A stretch of 51,714 nt of DNA from Massilia sp. Root335 (GTDB lineage Bacteria; Pseudomonadota; Gammaproteobacteria; Burkholderiales; Burkholderiaceae_D): assembly GCF_001425685.1 (NCBI RefSeq), contig NZ_LMCY01000003.1:151835-203548 (forward strand). Direction: 5' to 3'. Numbering within the stretch: the first letter of the stretch is position 1; every line of letters begins with the position of its first letter. Made by a program: the position numbers and the translations under genes. A model generated the notes under the pieces. The model was not told where the DNA came from. It was given only the letters and a program-made list of their open reading frames with translations, and ran no database searches. This document shows positions 43,501 through 50,742 of the stretch, one piece after another.

Positions 43501-43917
43501 GGCCAGGCGCTCGGCCAGTTGCAGGCGGCGCTCGGCGTCGCCATCGTTCAAGAAGTGGCGCAGCGGTTCGAACGTGGCCTTGTCCAGCACCTCGGGCAGC
43601 AGGCGCATGAGGCGCCATGTCAGCGCGTCCTTGTCGAACGGCGAGCGGCGCGGCACGCGTTCCGGGCCCAGCATGCCGCGGTAGGCTTCCCACTGGAAGC
43701 GCGCCGGCAGCGCCACGCGCGTGGCCGCGCACACGCCCAGTTCTTCCGCCAGCGCGATCTTGAGCCACTCGGCCACGCCGTTGGACTGGACGAGCATGAT
43801 TTCTTCCTCCAGCGGCCCGAGCGGATTGGCGCGCAGCCAGTCGAAGACGGCGGCGCGCAGCAATTCCATCTGGTTGCCGTGCAGGATGAGGAGGCCGGGG
43901 CGGATCGGGGATGGCAT
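40516..43917 (-). CDS. recC: Exodeoxyribonuclease V gamma subunit RecC
   Basis: A 1,133-residue RecC, an inactivated helicase-nuclease that splits the DNA strands and recognises Chi. Typical blocks: MPSPIRPGLLILHGNQMELL and LGPLEEEIMLVQSNGVAEWL at the N-terminus, VILFGMSTLPYQTIQAMAGL, and CLLGMNDGDFPRRGHQSDFD. No Walker A is found, as expected. First gene of the recC-recB-recD operon; the 70 bp upstream lie between it and the end of the hybrid kinase gene at 43988. A clear promoter could not be singled out. Confidence 0.94.
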   Translation of the reverse strand: MPSPIRPGLLILHGNQMELLRAAVFDWLRANPLGPLEEEIMLVQSNGVAEWLKIALAEELGVCAATRVALPARFQWEAYRGMLGPERVPRRSPFDKDALTWRLMRLLPEVLDKATFEPLRHFLNDGDAERRLQLAERLADLYDQYQVYRADWLTDWADGIDQLRRSGGEPVPLMPDQCWQAQLWREIHASLPPERRWSGRATIHAQFMAAVLEDREPVLRLPHRVILFGMSTLPYQTIQAMAGLSRHTQVLLAVPNPCQFYWGDIIEGRELLRAAYKRQQHRNGSDLADIPVEQLHAHSHPLLASWGRQGRDFVRMLDEFDNGEGAQFGNMRIDLFSDEPGDTLLGQAQAAVRDLLPLSEHPHTPPPAADRSIEFHVTHSAQREVEVLHDQLLSWFAEERDDPLRPRDVVVMVPDIETFSAAVHAVFGQHKRSDPRYIPFEIGDVKDRRTNPLLVALEWLLRLPQQRCRQSEVRDLLDVPALAGRFGLLDADLPILGHWIEGASVRWGLDQHHRAGLGLGSAGEQNSWLFGVRRMLLGYATGHGASFRDIEPYPEVGGLDAALAGSLTELVEALLAWREDLDRTLRPMEWGSCARALLARFFRAANEEDRLTLQQLEEGLQCWLEICENALFDEPVSLAVMREAWLGQLDQPALSHQFVSGGVTFCTLMPMRAVPFRVVCLLGMNDGDFPRRGHQSDFDLLALPGLARPGDRSRRDDDRYLMLEAVLAAREKLYVSWVGRNVRDNTEQPASVLVSQLRDYLAAGWNLDLAERTTVHALQPFSRRYFERGGLLTYAGEWRSAHGADAAGAGAALDADPLPPFELDADYRLTLGELASFLRQPARFFFRRRLGVTFNDLEVVGEDEEPFSLDALDRYFLEDTLLDDSGTPEAQHEVRQVLESRAARLAREGVLPIGLVGRQWQQQLVDDLVPVRSAWLALGSRYPRPAPKLVVSVEVGGWRLEDWIDRLRGNDDDTVWLLQISSKVLDRKGEPRGDKLMGPWLRQLAAAAMGERVGGVLVARDASLAMAPLARAEALAQLGALVTLWRSNLDRPLPVACKTALAHFVGGDARETYDGGFEIDGEVIDPCLARLWPEFALLRAAGGWPLMAEALYGPLVAWLKDSVTVTRFDGGEP

Positions 43918-43987
43918 GGCGCGACGTGACGGGAAGACTCGCGCAGCATACTACTTCCGGCCCCCGGGCGGTAGAGCTGGCGAGTCG

Positions 43988-46900
43988 TTACGCCTGGTGA
44001 TCCTGCTGGCGCGCGCCCAGTTCGGCGTGGATGTGGCGTTCCAGCCGCGCCAGCAAGCCGCGCAACCGGGCCGCCAGCGTGCGCGCCTGGCCCGGCGCGC
44101 CCGGCTCGAGCTGGCGTTCCAGCTCGGCGCACAGGTCGCCGAAGCCGAGGGCGCCGACCGTCCGCGCCGCCGATTTGAGCCGGTGCGCCACCGCGGCCGC
44201 CCGCGCCGGTTCGTGCGCCGCCAGCCCGCGCTCGATCTCCTGCATGCCGTCGCGCGCGGCGTCCAGGAACAGGAATGCGTATTTGCGCATCTGGTCCGGC
44301 TGGCCGCCAAACGCGTCGGACAGCACGCCGACGTCGAGCAAGGCATCGGCCGCCCGGGGACCACCGTTGTCCGGCCGCCGCACGTTGCGGCCGAGCGCGC
44401 GGGCAACCGTCGCGATCAGCGTCTCGGGCGCGGCCGGCTTCGTCAGGAATTCGTCCATGCCGGCCGCGAGGCAGCGCGCCTGGTCGTCCGGCCCCGCGTT
44501 CGCCGTCATCGCGATCACCTTGAGGTCGGCGAGCGCCGGGTCGCGCCGGATGCGGCGCGTGGCATCGAGACCGTCCATCACCGGCATCCGCACGTCCATC
44601 AGCACGCAGTCGACGGGACGCTCCGCCAGCCGGTCCAGCGCGTCGGCGCCGTTGCCGGCGACGGTCACGTGCGCGCCGGCGTCTTCGAGCAGATCGCGCG
44701 CCACCAGCTGGTTGAACGCATTGTCCTCGACGAGCAGGATCGCGATGCCGTCCAGCGCCCCGGGCCCCGCCGGTTGCGGCTCGGCGGCGGCATGCGCCAC
44801 CGGCACCGGCTGCAGGCGCGCCGTGAACCAGAACGTGCTGCCCTGCCCCGGCGTGCTCGTCGCGCCGACCGTGCCTTGCAACAGCTCGACCAGCTGCCTG
44901 CCGATGACGAGGCCCAGGCCGGCGCCGTGGCGCCGCGGCGGCGCCGGGTCGGCCTCGTGGCCGGGCGCGAACAGCTGCGCCAGGTCGTCGTGCGCGATCC
45001 CGATGCCGTGGTCCTCGACCTCGAAGCGCACGAGCAGGTCGGCGCCCACCGTGCGCTCGACGCGGGCGCGCACGTGCACGGTGCCCTGTTCGGAAAACCG
45101 GATGGCGTTGCCGACCAAATTCAGCAGCACCTGTTCCAGCCGCAGCGGATCGCCGCGCAAGGGCCGCCGCAGCTCGGGCGCCACGTCGAATTCGAGCACG
45201 AGGCCGCGCGCCGCCGCCTGCGCGCCCAACTGGCCGGCAAGATCGTGCGCGAGCGCGTCCAGCGTGAAGTCGAGCCGTTCCAGTTCCACCTTGCCGGCCT
45301 CGGTCCAGGGACGGTCGAGGACGCGGTTGAGGACGCCCAGCAGGTGCTGCGCCGCGTGGTGGATCTTGTCCAGGTAGTCGCGCTGCTTCGGCTCGTCCGC
45401 ATGCTTGCGCGCCAGGTACGCCATGCCGAGGATGCTGTTCATCGGCGTGCGGATCTCGTGGCTCATGGTCGACAGGAAGTCGTTCCCGGCGCGGCCGGCC
45501 GCGTCGGCCCGGGCCTTCAGCGCGTGCAGCTCGGTGACGTCGGTCGATACGCACAGGACGGCATCGACGTCACCGTCGGCGTCGCCGTCGAAGCGCACCG
45601 GCACCTTCACGCTCCACAACTGGCGCACGACGCCGTCGGTGCCGGCGAACGGGTTCTGCACGGCGCGTTTCTCGCCCAGTTCGAAGACGGGACGGTCCAG
45701 CGCCCACAACGCGTCGGCCTGCGCGGGCGGCATCACATCGTGGTCGCGCCGGCCCACGACGTCCTGTGCCGCGCGGCCGCAGGCGGCCGCCATCTTCGCG
45801 TTGACGTAGCGGTAGCGGCGGTCGCGGTCCTTCAGGTAGACGTAGGCGTCGACGTTGTCCAGCACGAGACCGAGCAGCCGGCGCTGTTCCACCGCCGTCC
45901 GGCGCGACCAGGCCAGGTTGAGGAACAGCGCGTAGACCAGCAGCGTGGCGCCGAAGCCGCCCGCCCCCGCCAGCCACGGGACGATGCGCCCGAAGCCGCC
46001 GGCCAGGTCGGCGCGGCGGGCGACGAAGCGCGCTTTCCACAGATTGTCGTCGAAGCGCACGGGCAGCACGGTTTCCAGCAGGTCGGCGCCGGCCAGCGCC
46101 GGCGGCGCGCCGTCATACAACACGGCGTCCGCCCCGTTCACGCGCAGCGGTCCGGTCGCGCCGGCATCGGCCGCCGCGGCATCGGCCGCCGCGTACAACT
46201 GCAGCGCCACGAGGCGGGCGTCCACGCCCCGCATGGCGTCTTGCAGAGCGCCTTGCACGAAGGCCGGGATGGAAAAGCCGATGCCGACCGAGCCCGCATA
46301 GGCCGCGCGCCGTCCTTCCACGTCGCGCGGCGCGGCGCCGCCGGCCGGGATGCGGTAGACGGGCACGCGCAGGCCGAGGGCCGGGTGGCGCACGGGGTGC
46401 TCCACGACGATGGGCTTGCCCGACGCCGCCATGCGGCCGCTGTCGCGCGCCCGGTCCATCGTCTGCGCGACGGCAGGCGCGCCGCCCGTCAGGTCGACGC
46501 CGAATTTTTCGGGCAGGTGCGGCTCCAGGTAGGACAGCACGGTATAGGACGGACGGTGCCCGGCCGGGCGGATCGCGAAGTCCGGATAGCCGGCCGGCGC
46601 GACGCCGCGGTCGGCGCGGACCGCGGCCACGAAGGCGTCGCGCGCGCCGTCGTCCACGTATTGCGCATAGTTGATCGACTCGATCGCCGGGTAGTGTCGT
46701 GCCACGCCGAGCGTCTCGACATAGCGGTGGAATTGCAGCCGCGAGACGGTGCCGCCGTTGGCCTGGAACAGGGCCGCCAGTCCGCGCACGACGTCCGCGT
46801 ACTCGTGCACGGCGCCGTCCAGTTGCTGGCGCCCGGTGCGCGCGAGGTGGTCGAAGCGGGCCTGCGCGTCGACCGCGACCGCGTGGGCCGCGCCCAGGTA

Positions 46901-46990
46901 CAGGCCGACACCGGCCAGCAGGGCGAGCGTCACGCCGCCCACCCACGGCGCGGCCGTCCTTCCCGTGTTGCGCATTGCGATGTCAGCCAT
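43988..46990 (-). CDS. CHASE-PAS hybrid histidine kinase with receiver and Hpt domains
   Basis: A 1,000-residue membrane sensor kinase. Helix about 15-35, periplasmic CHASE-like domain about 40-300 (HEYADVVRGLAALFQANGG, VGIGFSIPAF), second helix about 322-345, PAS (VLDNVDAYVYLKDRDRRYRY), HisKA (STMSHEIRTPMNSILGMAY, His511), HATPase (NLVGNAIRFSEQG, GAGLGLVIGRQL), receiver (ILLVEDNAFNQL, Asp799 in CVLMDVRMP) and Hpt (AHRLKSAARTVG, His936). This is an ArcB/BarA-like phosphorelay chain in one protein. CHASE domains sense small extracellular molecules. The output regulator is not adjacent. Start giving MADIAMRNT; an earlier ATG at 47170 lies in the divergent peptidase gene. Confidence 0.9.
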   Translation of the reverse strand: MADIAMRNTGRTAAPWVGGVTLALLAGVGLYLGAAHAVAVDAQARFDHLARTGRQQLDGAVHEYADVVRGLAALFQANGGTVSRLQFHRYVETLGVARHYPAIESINYAQYVDDGARDAFVAAVRADRGVAPAGYPDFAIRPAGHRPSYTVLSYLEPHLPEKFGVDLTGGAPAVAQTMDRARDSGRMAASGKPIVVEHPVRHPALGLRVPVYRIPAGGAAPRDVEGRRAAYAGSVGIGFSIPAFVQGALQDAMRGVDARLVALQLYAAADAAAADAGATGPLRVNGADAVLYDGAPPALAGADLLETVLPVRFDDNLWKARFVARRADLAGGFGRIVPWLAGAGGFGATLLVYALFLNLAWSRRTAVEQRRLLGLVLDNVDAYVYLKDRDRRYRYVNAKMAAACGRAAQDVVGRRDHDVMPPAQADALWALDRPVFELGEKRAVQNPFAGTDGVVRQLWSVKVPVRFDGDADGDVDAVLCVSTDVTELHALKARADAAGRAGNDFLSTMSHEIRTPMNSILGMAYLARKHADEPKQRDYLDKIHHAAQHLLGVLNRVLDRPWTEAGKVELERLDFTLDALAHDLAGQLGAQAAARGLVLEFDVAPELRRPLRGDPLRLEQVLLNLVGNAIRFSEQGTVHVRARVERTVGADLLVRFEVEDHGIGIAHDDLAQLFAPGHEADPAPPRRHGAGLGLVIGRQLVELLQGTVGATSTPGQGSTFWFTARLQPVPVAHAAAEPQPAGPGALDGIAILLVEDNAFNQLVARDLLEDAGAHVTVAGNGADALDRLAERPVDCVLMDVRMPVMDGLDATRRIRRDPALADLKVIAMTANAGPDDQARCLAAGMDEFLTKPAAPETLIATVARALGRNVRRPDNGGPRAADALLDVGVLSDAFGGQPDQMRKYAFLFLDAARDGMQEIERGLAAHEPARAAAVAHRLKSAARTVGALGFGDLCAELERQLEPGAPGQARTLAARLRGLLARLERHIHAELGARQQDHQA

Positions 46991-47100
46991 GTCCACCGGT
47001 CCGAGAAATGACAATGAGTATTGTCGTACGGCAATTTTTAGATGTTTGCTAGTATGTCCGAATCGGAACAAAATGGCGAGCTTAACAATAAGGAATGCGT

Positions 47101-49140
47101 ATGCGCGAAACACATCATGACAATCCGGACCCCTGGCTGTGGCTGGAAGACGTCGATTCGGATCGCGCACTGGCCTGGGTGCGCGAACGCAACGGGGAAA
47201 GCGAACGCGAACTGACCGCCCTGCCCGGCTACACCGACCTGCGCGCGCGCCTCAAGACGATCCTGGATTCGCGCGACCGCATTCCCTACGTCGGCCACCA
47301 CGACGGCCGCTTCTATAATTTCTGGCGCGACGCCGACCACGAACGGGGCGTCTGGCGCCGCACGACGCTCGCCGAATACCGCAAGCCCCTGCCTGCCTGG
47401 GAAACGGTGCTGGACCTGGACGCGCTGGCGCGGGACGAGGCGGAGAACTGGGTCTGGGCGGGCGTGGCGTTCCTGGAACCGCACGGCACCCGCTGCCTCG
47501 TCTCGCTGTCGCGCGGCGGCGGCGACGCCCACGTCGTGCGCGAATTCGACGTGGCGGCGCGCGCCTTCGTCGCCGGCGGTTTCACGCTGCCGGAAGCGAA
47601 GACGAGCGCCGGCTGGATCGATGAGGACCTGCTCTTCGTCGCGACCGACTTCGGCCCCGATTCGATGACGACGTCGGGCTATCCCCGCATCGTCAAGACC
47701 TGGCGCCGCGGCACGCCGCTGGACGACGCGACGCTCGTGTACGAAGCGCAGCCCGACGATCTGTCGGTCTCCGCCTGGCACGACCCGACGCCCGGCTACG
47801 CGCGCCAGTTCGTCCAGCGCCAGATCGATTTCTATACCAGCGACCTGTTCTTGCGCGATCCCGCCGACGGCCGGCTCGAACGCATCGACAAGCCGCAGGA
47901 CGCCAATGCGTTCGCGCTGCGCGACCAGTTGATCGTCGAACTGCGCTCGGACTGGACGCTCGGCGCCAGGACGTGGCCGCAGGGCGCCCTGCTCGCCATC
48001 GGATTCGACCGCTTCATGGAAGGCAGCCGCGACTTCGAGATCCTGTTCGAACCGTCGCCGACGACGTCGCTGGACGGCATCGCGGCCACGCGCACGGCGC
48101 TGTTCCTCACCATCCTCGACAACGTCAAGAACCGCATCGTCGAGTGGTGCCGCGCGGACGGGCGCTGGCAGCGCCGCGACGTGCAGGCCCCCGCCATGGG
48201 CGCGCTGCACGTGTCGGGCGTCGACGACTACGCGTCGGACCAGGTGTTCCTGACCGTCACCGACTTCCTCACGCCGAGCAGCCTGTATCTGATGGAAGCC
48301 GGCAGCGACGGGCTGGAGCCCCTGAAATCCATGCCGGCGTTCTTCGACGCGGCGCCGTATGCCGTCAGCCAGTTCGCGGCGCGCTCGCCCGACGGCACCG
48401 ACGTCCCCTATTTCGTCGTGATGCGCAAGGACGCGCCGCTGGACGGCTCGAACCCCACGCTGTTGTACGGCTACGGCGGGTTCGAAGTGTCGCTGACGCC
48501 TTTCTACAGCGGCGTCACGGGTACGGCGTGGCTCGACCAGGGCGGCGCGTACGTGCTGGCGAACATCCGCGGCGGCGGCGAGTTCGGCCCGCGCTGGCAC
48601 CAGGCCGCGCTCAAGGAAAACCGCCAGAAGGCATTCGACGACTTCCTGGCCGTCGCCGAAGACCTCGTCCGGCGCGGCGTCACGCGTCCGCGCCACCTCG
48701 GCATCATGGGCGGCAGCAACGGCGGGCTGCTGGTCGGCGCGGCGCTCACGCAACGGCCGGACCTGTTCGGGGCCGTCGCCTGCCAGGTGCCGCTGCTGGA
48801 CATGCGCCGCTATCACGAATTGCTGGCCGGCGCCTCGTGGATCGGCGAGTACGGCGACCCCGACGAGCCGGACGAATGGGACTACATCGCGCGCTACTCG
48901 CCTTACCAGAACGTGGTCGCGGACAAACGCTATCCGCCCGTGCTGTTCACGACGTCCACGCGCGACGACCGCGTCCACCCCGGCCACGCGCGCAAGATGG
49001 CGGCGCGGATGCGGGAACAGGGCCATGCCGTGCTGTATTGGGAAAACACGGAGGGCGGCCATGCCGGCGCGGCCAACAACGAACAGACGGCGACCATGTG
49101 GGCCATGACGTATGCGTTCCTGTTGAGCCAGCTCAAGTAA
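47101..49140 (+). CDS. Prolyl oligopeptidase (S9A family)
   Basis: A 679-residue serine peptidase that cuts short peptides after proline. NPDPWLWLEDVDSDRALAWV opens the N-terminal segment of the family, a beta-propeller spans about 70-410, and the catalytic hydrolase domain holds GIMGGSNGGLL (Ser539), STRDDRVHPGHARKM (Asp622/623) and EGGHAG (His654). TLLYGYGGFEVSLTPFYSG is the S9 signature. No signal peptide, so cytoplasmic. AAGGA stands 6 bp before this ATG; an ATG two codons earlier (47095) touches it and is less likely. The hybrid kinase gene diverges upstream. Confidence 0.92.
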   Translation: MRETHHDNPDPWLWLEDVDSDRALAWVRERNGESERELTALPGYTDLRARLKTILDSRDRIPYVGHHDGRFYNFWRDADHERGVWRRTTLAEYRKPLPAWETVLDLDALARDEAENWVWAGVAFLEPHGTRCLVSLSRGGGDAHVVREFDVAARAFVAGGFTLPEAKTSAGWIDEDLLFVATDFGPDSMTTSGYPRIVKTWRRGTPLDDATLVYEAQPDDLSVSAWHDPTPGYARQFVQRQIDFYTSDLFLRDPADGRLERIDKPQDANAFALRDQLIVELRSDWTLGARTWPQGALLAIGFDRFMEGSRDFEILFEPSPTTSLDGIAATRTALFLTILDNVKNRIVEWCRADGRWQRRDVQAPAMGALHVSGVDDYASDQVFLTVTDFLTPSSLYLMEAGSDGLEPLKSMPAFFDAAPYAVSQFAARSPDGTDVPYFVVMRKDAPLDGSNPTLLYGYGGFEVSLTPFYSGVTGTAWLDQGGAYVLANIRGGGEFGPRWHQAALKENRQKAFDDFLAVAEDLVRRGVTRPRHLGIMGGSNGGLLVGAALTQRPDLFGAVACQVPLLDMRRYHELLAGASWIGEYGDPDEPDEWDYIARYSPYQNVVADKRYPPVLFTTSTRDDRVHPGHARKMAARMREQGHAVLYWENTEGGHAGAANNEQTATMWAMTYAFLLSQLK

Positions 49141-49226
49141 ACCGCAAGGATTGACATGGCCGGTGGCGCATTTCGACAGTAACCACCGGTTATCGCGCGA
49201 CCGTTACCGAAAGATGGGATAGGGAA

Positions 49227-49242
49227 CTAGCAGGGTTGCTAG
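49227..49242. promoter_or_regulatory. lux-box-like dyad upstream of the RsaL-like gene
   Basis: A perfect inverted repeat CTAGCA-GGGT-TGCTAG, 63 bp before the start codon of the RsaL-like gene. It fits the CT-N12-AG pattern known for LuxR-type binding sites of the las/rhl kind. The neighbouring LuxR-type gene makes it the likely binder; this is inferred from pattern and context. Confidence 0.6.
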
Positions 49243-49305
49243 GACGCTAAATGAATGTTGCATGGAATACTTGTTTCTCACACATCTTTCCATGGAGGAG
49301 CTGCG

Positions 49306-49578
49306 ATGGCTAATGATTTCGTTACCGAAGCAAGCCTGCGTGAACCGTTGGCAGGCACCCTGGTGAAGCCGCCCGCTTCACTGTCGCCCTCCATCGGCGA
49401 TCTGAAGAAATATCGGATCAGCAAACGCGAGAGTCAGGAAAAATTCTGGGGCCGTTTCGGCGTCACCCAGTCCAGCGGCAGCCGCTTCGAAACGGGTCTG
49501 GCCATACCGGCCCCGGTCGCCCTGCTGTTGAAGCTGTATGTCAACGGCAAGCTCAACGATGGTGATCTTCTGGGGTGA
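49306..49578 (+). CDS. RsaL-like helix-turn-helix repressor
   Basis: A 90-residue DNA-binding protein. The second half, KRESQEKFWGRFGVTQSSGS followed by RFETG and PAPVALLLKLYVNGKL, matches, from memory, the core of Pseudomonas RsaL (RRESQ-FW-RFG-SQS-GSRFE-G), a repressor that balances quorum sensing by blocking AHL-synthase transcription. A strong GGAGGAG site precedes the ATG. It is next to, and converges on, a LuxR-type receptor gene with a 26-bp overlap of their 3' ends. No luxI homologue is in the window. Confidence in the RsaL relationship is good for fold and context, moderate for function. Confidence 0.75.
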   Translation: MANDFVTEASLREPLAGTLVKPPASLSPSIGDLKKYRISKRESQEKFWGRFGVTQSSGSRFETGLAIPAPVALLLKLYVNGKLNDGDLLG

Positions 49579-50284
49579 TCAAACCCAAGGAAATTGCACG
49601 CACGACCGCCTGTTGCCGGGTGTTGACGTTGAACTTCTGCCGGATATTACCCATATGGAAGTTTACCGTCGCCTCGGAGCAGCCGGTGATTTTTGAAATC
49701 TCCCACGACGATTTGCCCACCATGACCCAGTTGAGCACTTCCAGCTCGCGCGGGGTCAGGCGCGGCGCCGCCTCCTGCGTCGGCGGCGGGCAGAAACGCA
49801 CGCCCGACGCAAACGCATAATCCCGCACCAGCGCCAGATCCGGCAGCATGCTCGCCACGTCGCGCACGAACGCGCCGTCGGCCGCCGCGTCGACGGCAAA
49901 GCTCAGCAGGCCAAACTCCCCGTTCGGACCGTGGATGGGAAACGTCACGCCGGCCCGGATGCCATGGGTGCACGCTTCCTCGTACAAGGCGCGCTGGGCC
50001 GGGCTGCGGAAGAGCTCGGGCTGCCACACCAGCGGCAGCGTGGTGGCCATGCAATGGCTGACGACCGGGTCGACATAGGCGAACCGCTCGGCGTCGTAGC
50101 GCTCCCGCCATTTCGTCGGATAATTGCTCTGAATAAATGCATTTTCGAGGCGCGCATGCCGCGAGCCGGACATGCCGAACAAGACCTTGTCGAATCCATA
50201 CTGCCGGCCCAGGGCGAACAGCGCTTCGCCCCAACTGGACGCGGTGTCGGTATGTAACAACTCGTCCAAATCGACGGTCTTCAT
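49553..50284 (-). CDS. LuxR-type AHL-responsive transcriptional regulator
   Basis: A 243-residue quorum-sensing receptor. The N-terminal autoinducer domain has the expected residues: KWRERYDAERFAYVDPVV (Trp, Tyr, Asp-Pro), PLVW and GIRAGVTFPIHGPNGEFGLL (conserved Gly). The C-terminal helix-turn-helix is RLTPRELEVLNWVMVGKSSW then CSEATVNFHMGNIRQKFNV. Ligand is predicted to be an acyl-homoserine lactone. Its own 5' side is a 458-bp gap. No synthase gene is present in the window, so it is either a solo receptor or its synthase is beyond reach; LuxR-RsaL pairs usually flank luxI. Confidence 0.9.
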   Translation of the reverse strand: MKTVDLDELLHTDTASSWGEALFALGRQYGFDKVLFGMSGSRHARLENAFIQSNYPTKWRERYDAERFAYVDPVVSHCMATTLPLVWQPELFRSPAQRALYEEACTHGIRAGVTFPIHGPNGEFGLLSFAVDAAADGAFVRDVASMLPDLALVRDYAFASGVRFCPPPTQEAAPRLTPRELEVLNWVMVGKSSWEISKITGCSEATVNFHMGNIRQKFNVNTRQQAVVRAISLGLITPEDHHR

Positions 50285-50742
50285 GGCTGCCTCGCGCTAT
50301 TGATGTGGGATGTAACGACACCCGGTATGCTAGATGAGTTGTAACCAAAAAGCACGAAAAATTAGTCTTTTATTCATTATGGCAGAGCACTGGCTTTTGC
50401 TCAGTTGTCGTTCCGATACACGCCGAACGCGGCCCGCCATCGAATCGTGCGCCAGCCTCTACGCTTTTCGCTTATCCTCGCGCGAATTGTCCGTTTAAAA
50501 TTTCAAAAATGCAAGTTTTTCTATGGAATCCGTAACAATCTCGCCGAGCGGTCGCCGCCCATGCTTGACTTGACTGGACACCGGAGTATCTTTGCATTTT
50601 CTAGACATTTAACAATACGCGCTCGTCCAAAATCTTGTTCGCGATACCCATCCGGATTACAGCGGCCCCCGCGGCCGCGCGCTACCGGCGCCCGCCGGCG
50701 CCCTGCCCTTCCCTTCTTTCCCTACTCGAGGATCTTTAGTCA
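50285..50742. other. 458-bp intergenic region
   Basis: No gene found here. The stretch 50340-50400 and 50490-50525 is AT-rich, in contrast to the coding sequence around it. A possible sigma-70-like promoter TTGACT-N16-TATCTT lies at 50565-50592, in front of the multi-HAMP gene. The open frame 50405-50746 on the plus strand has an irregular composition and no recognisable protein, and I do not consider it coding. 50660-50700 is a GC-rich stretch with short palindromes (GCGGCC). The luxR-type promoter should be in 50285-50360. Confidence 0.6.
50565..50592 (+). promoter_or_regulatory. Possible promoter of the multi-HAMP gene
   Basis: TTGACT, 16 bp spacer, TATCTT, about 150 bp before the start codon. 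A pattern match only; the long leader would be unusual. Confidence 0.3.
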
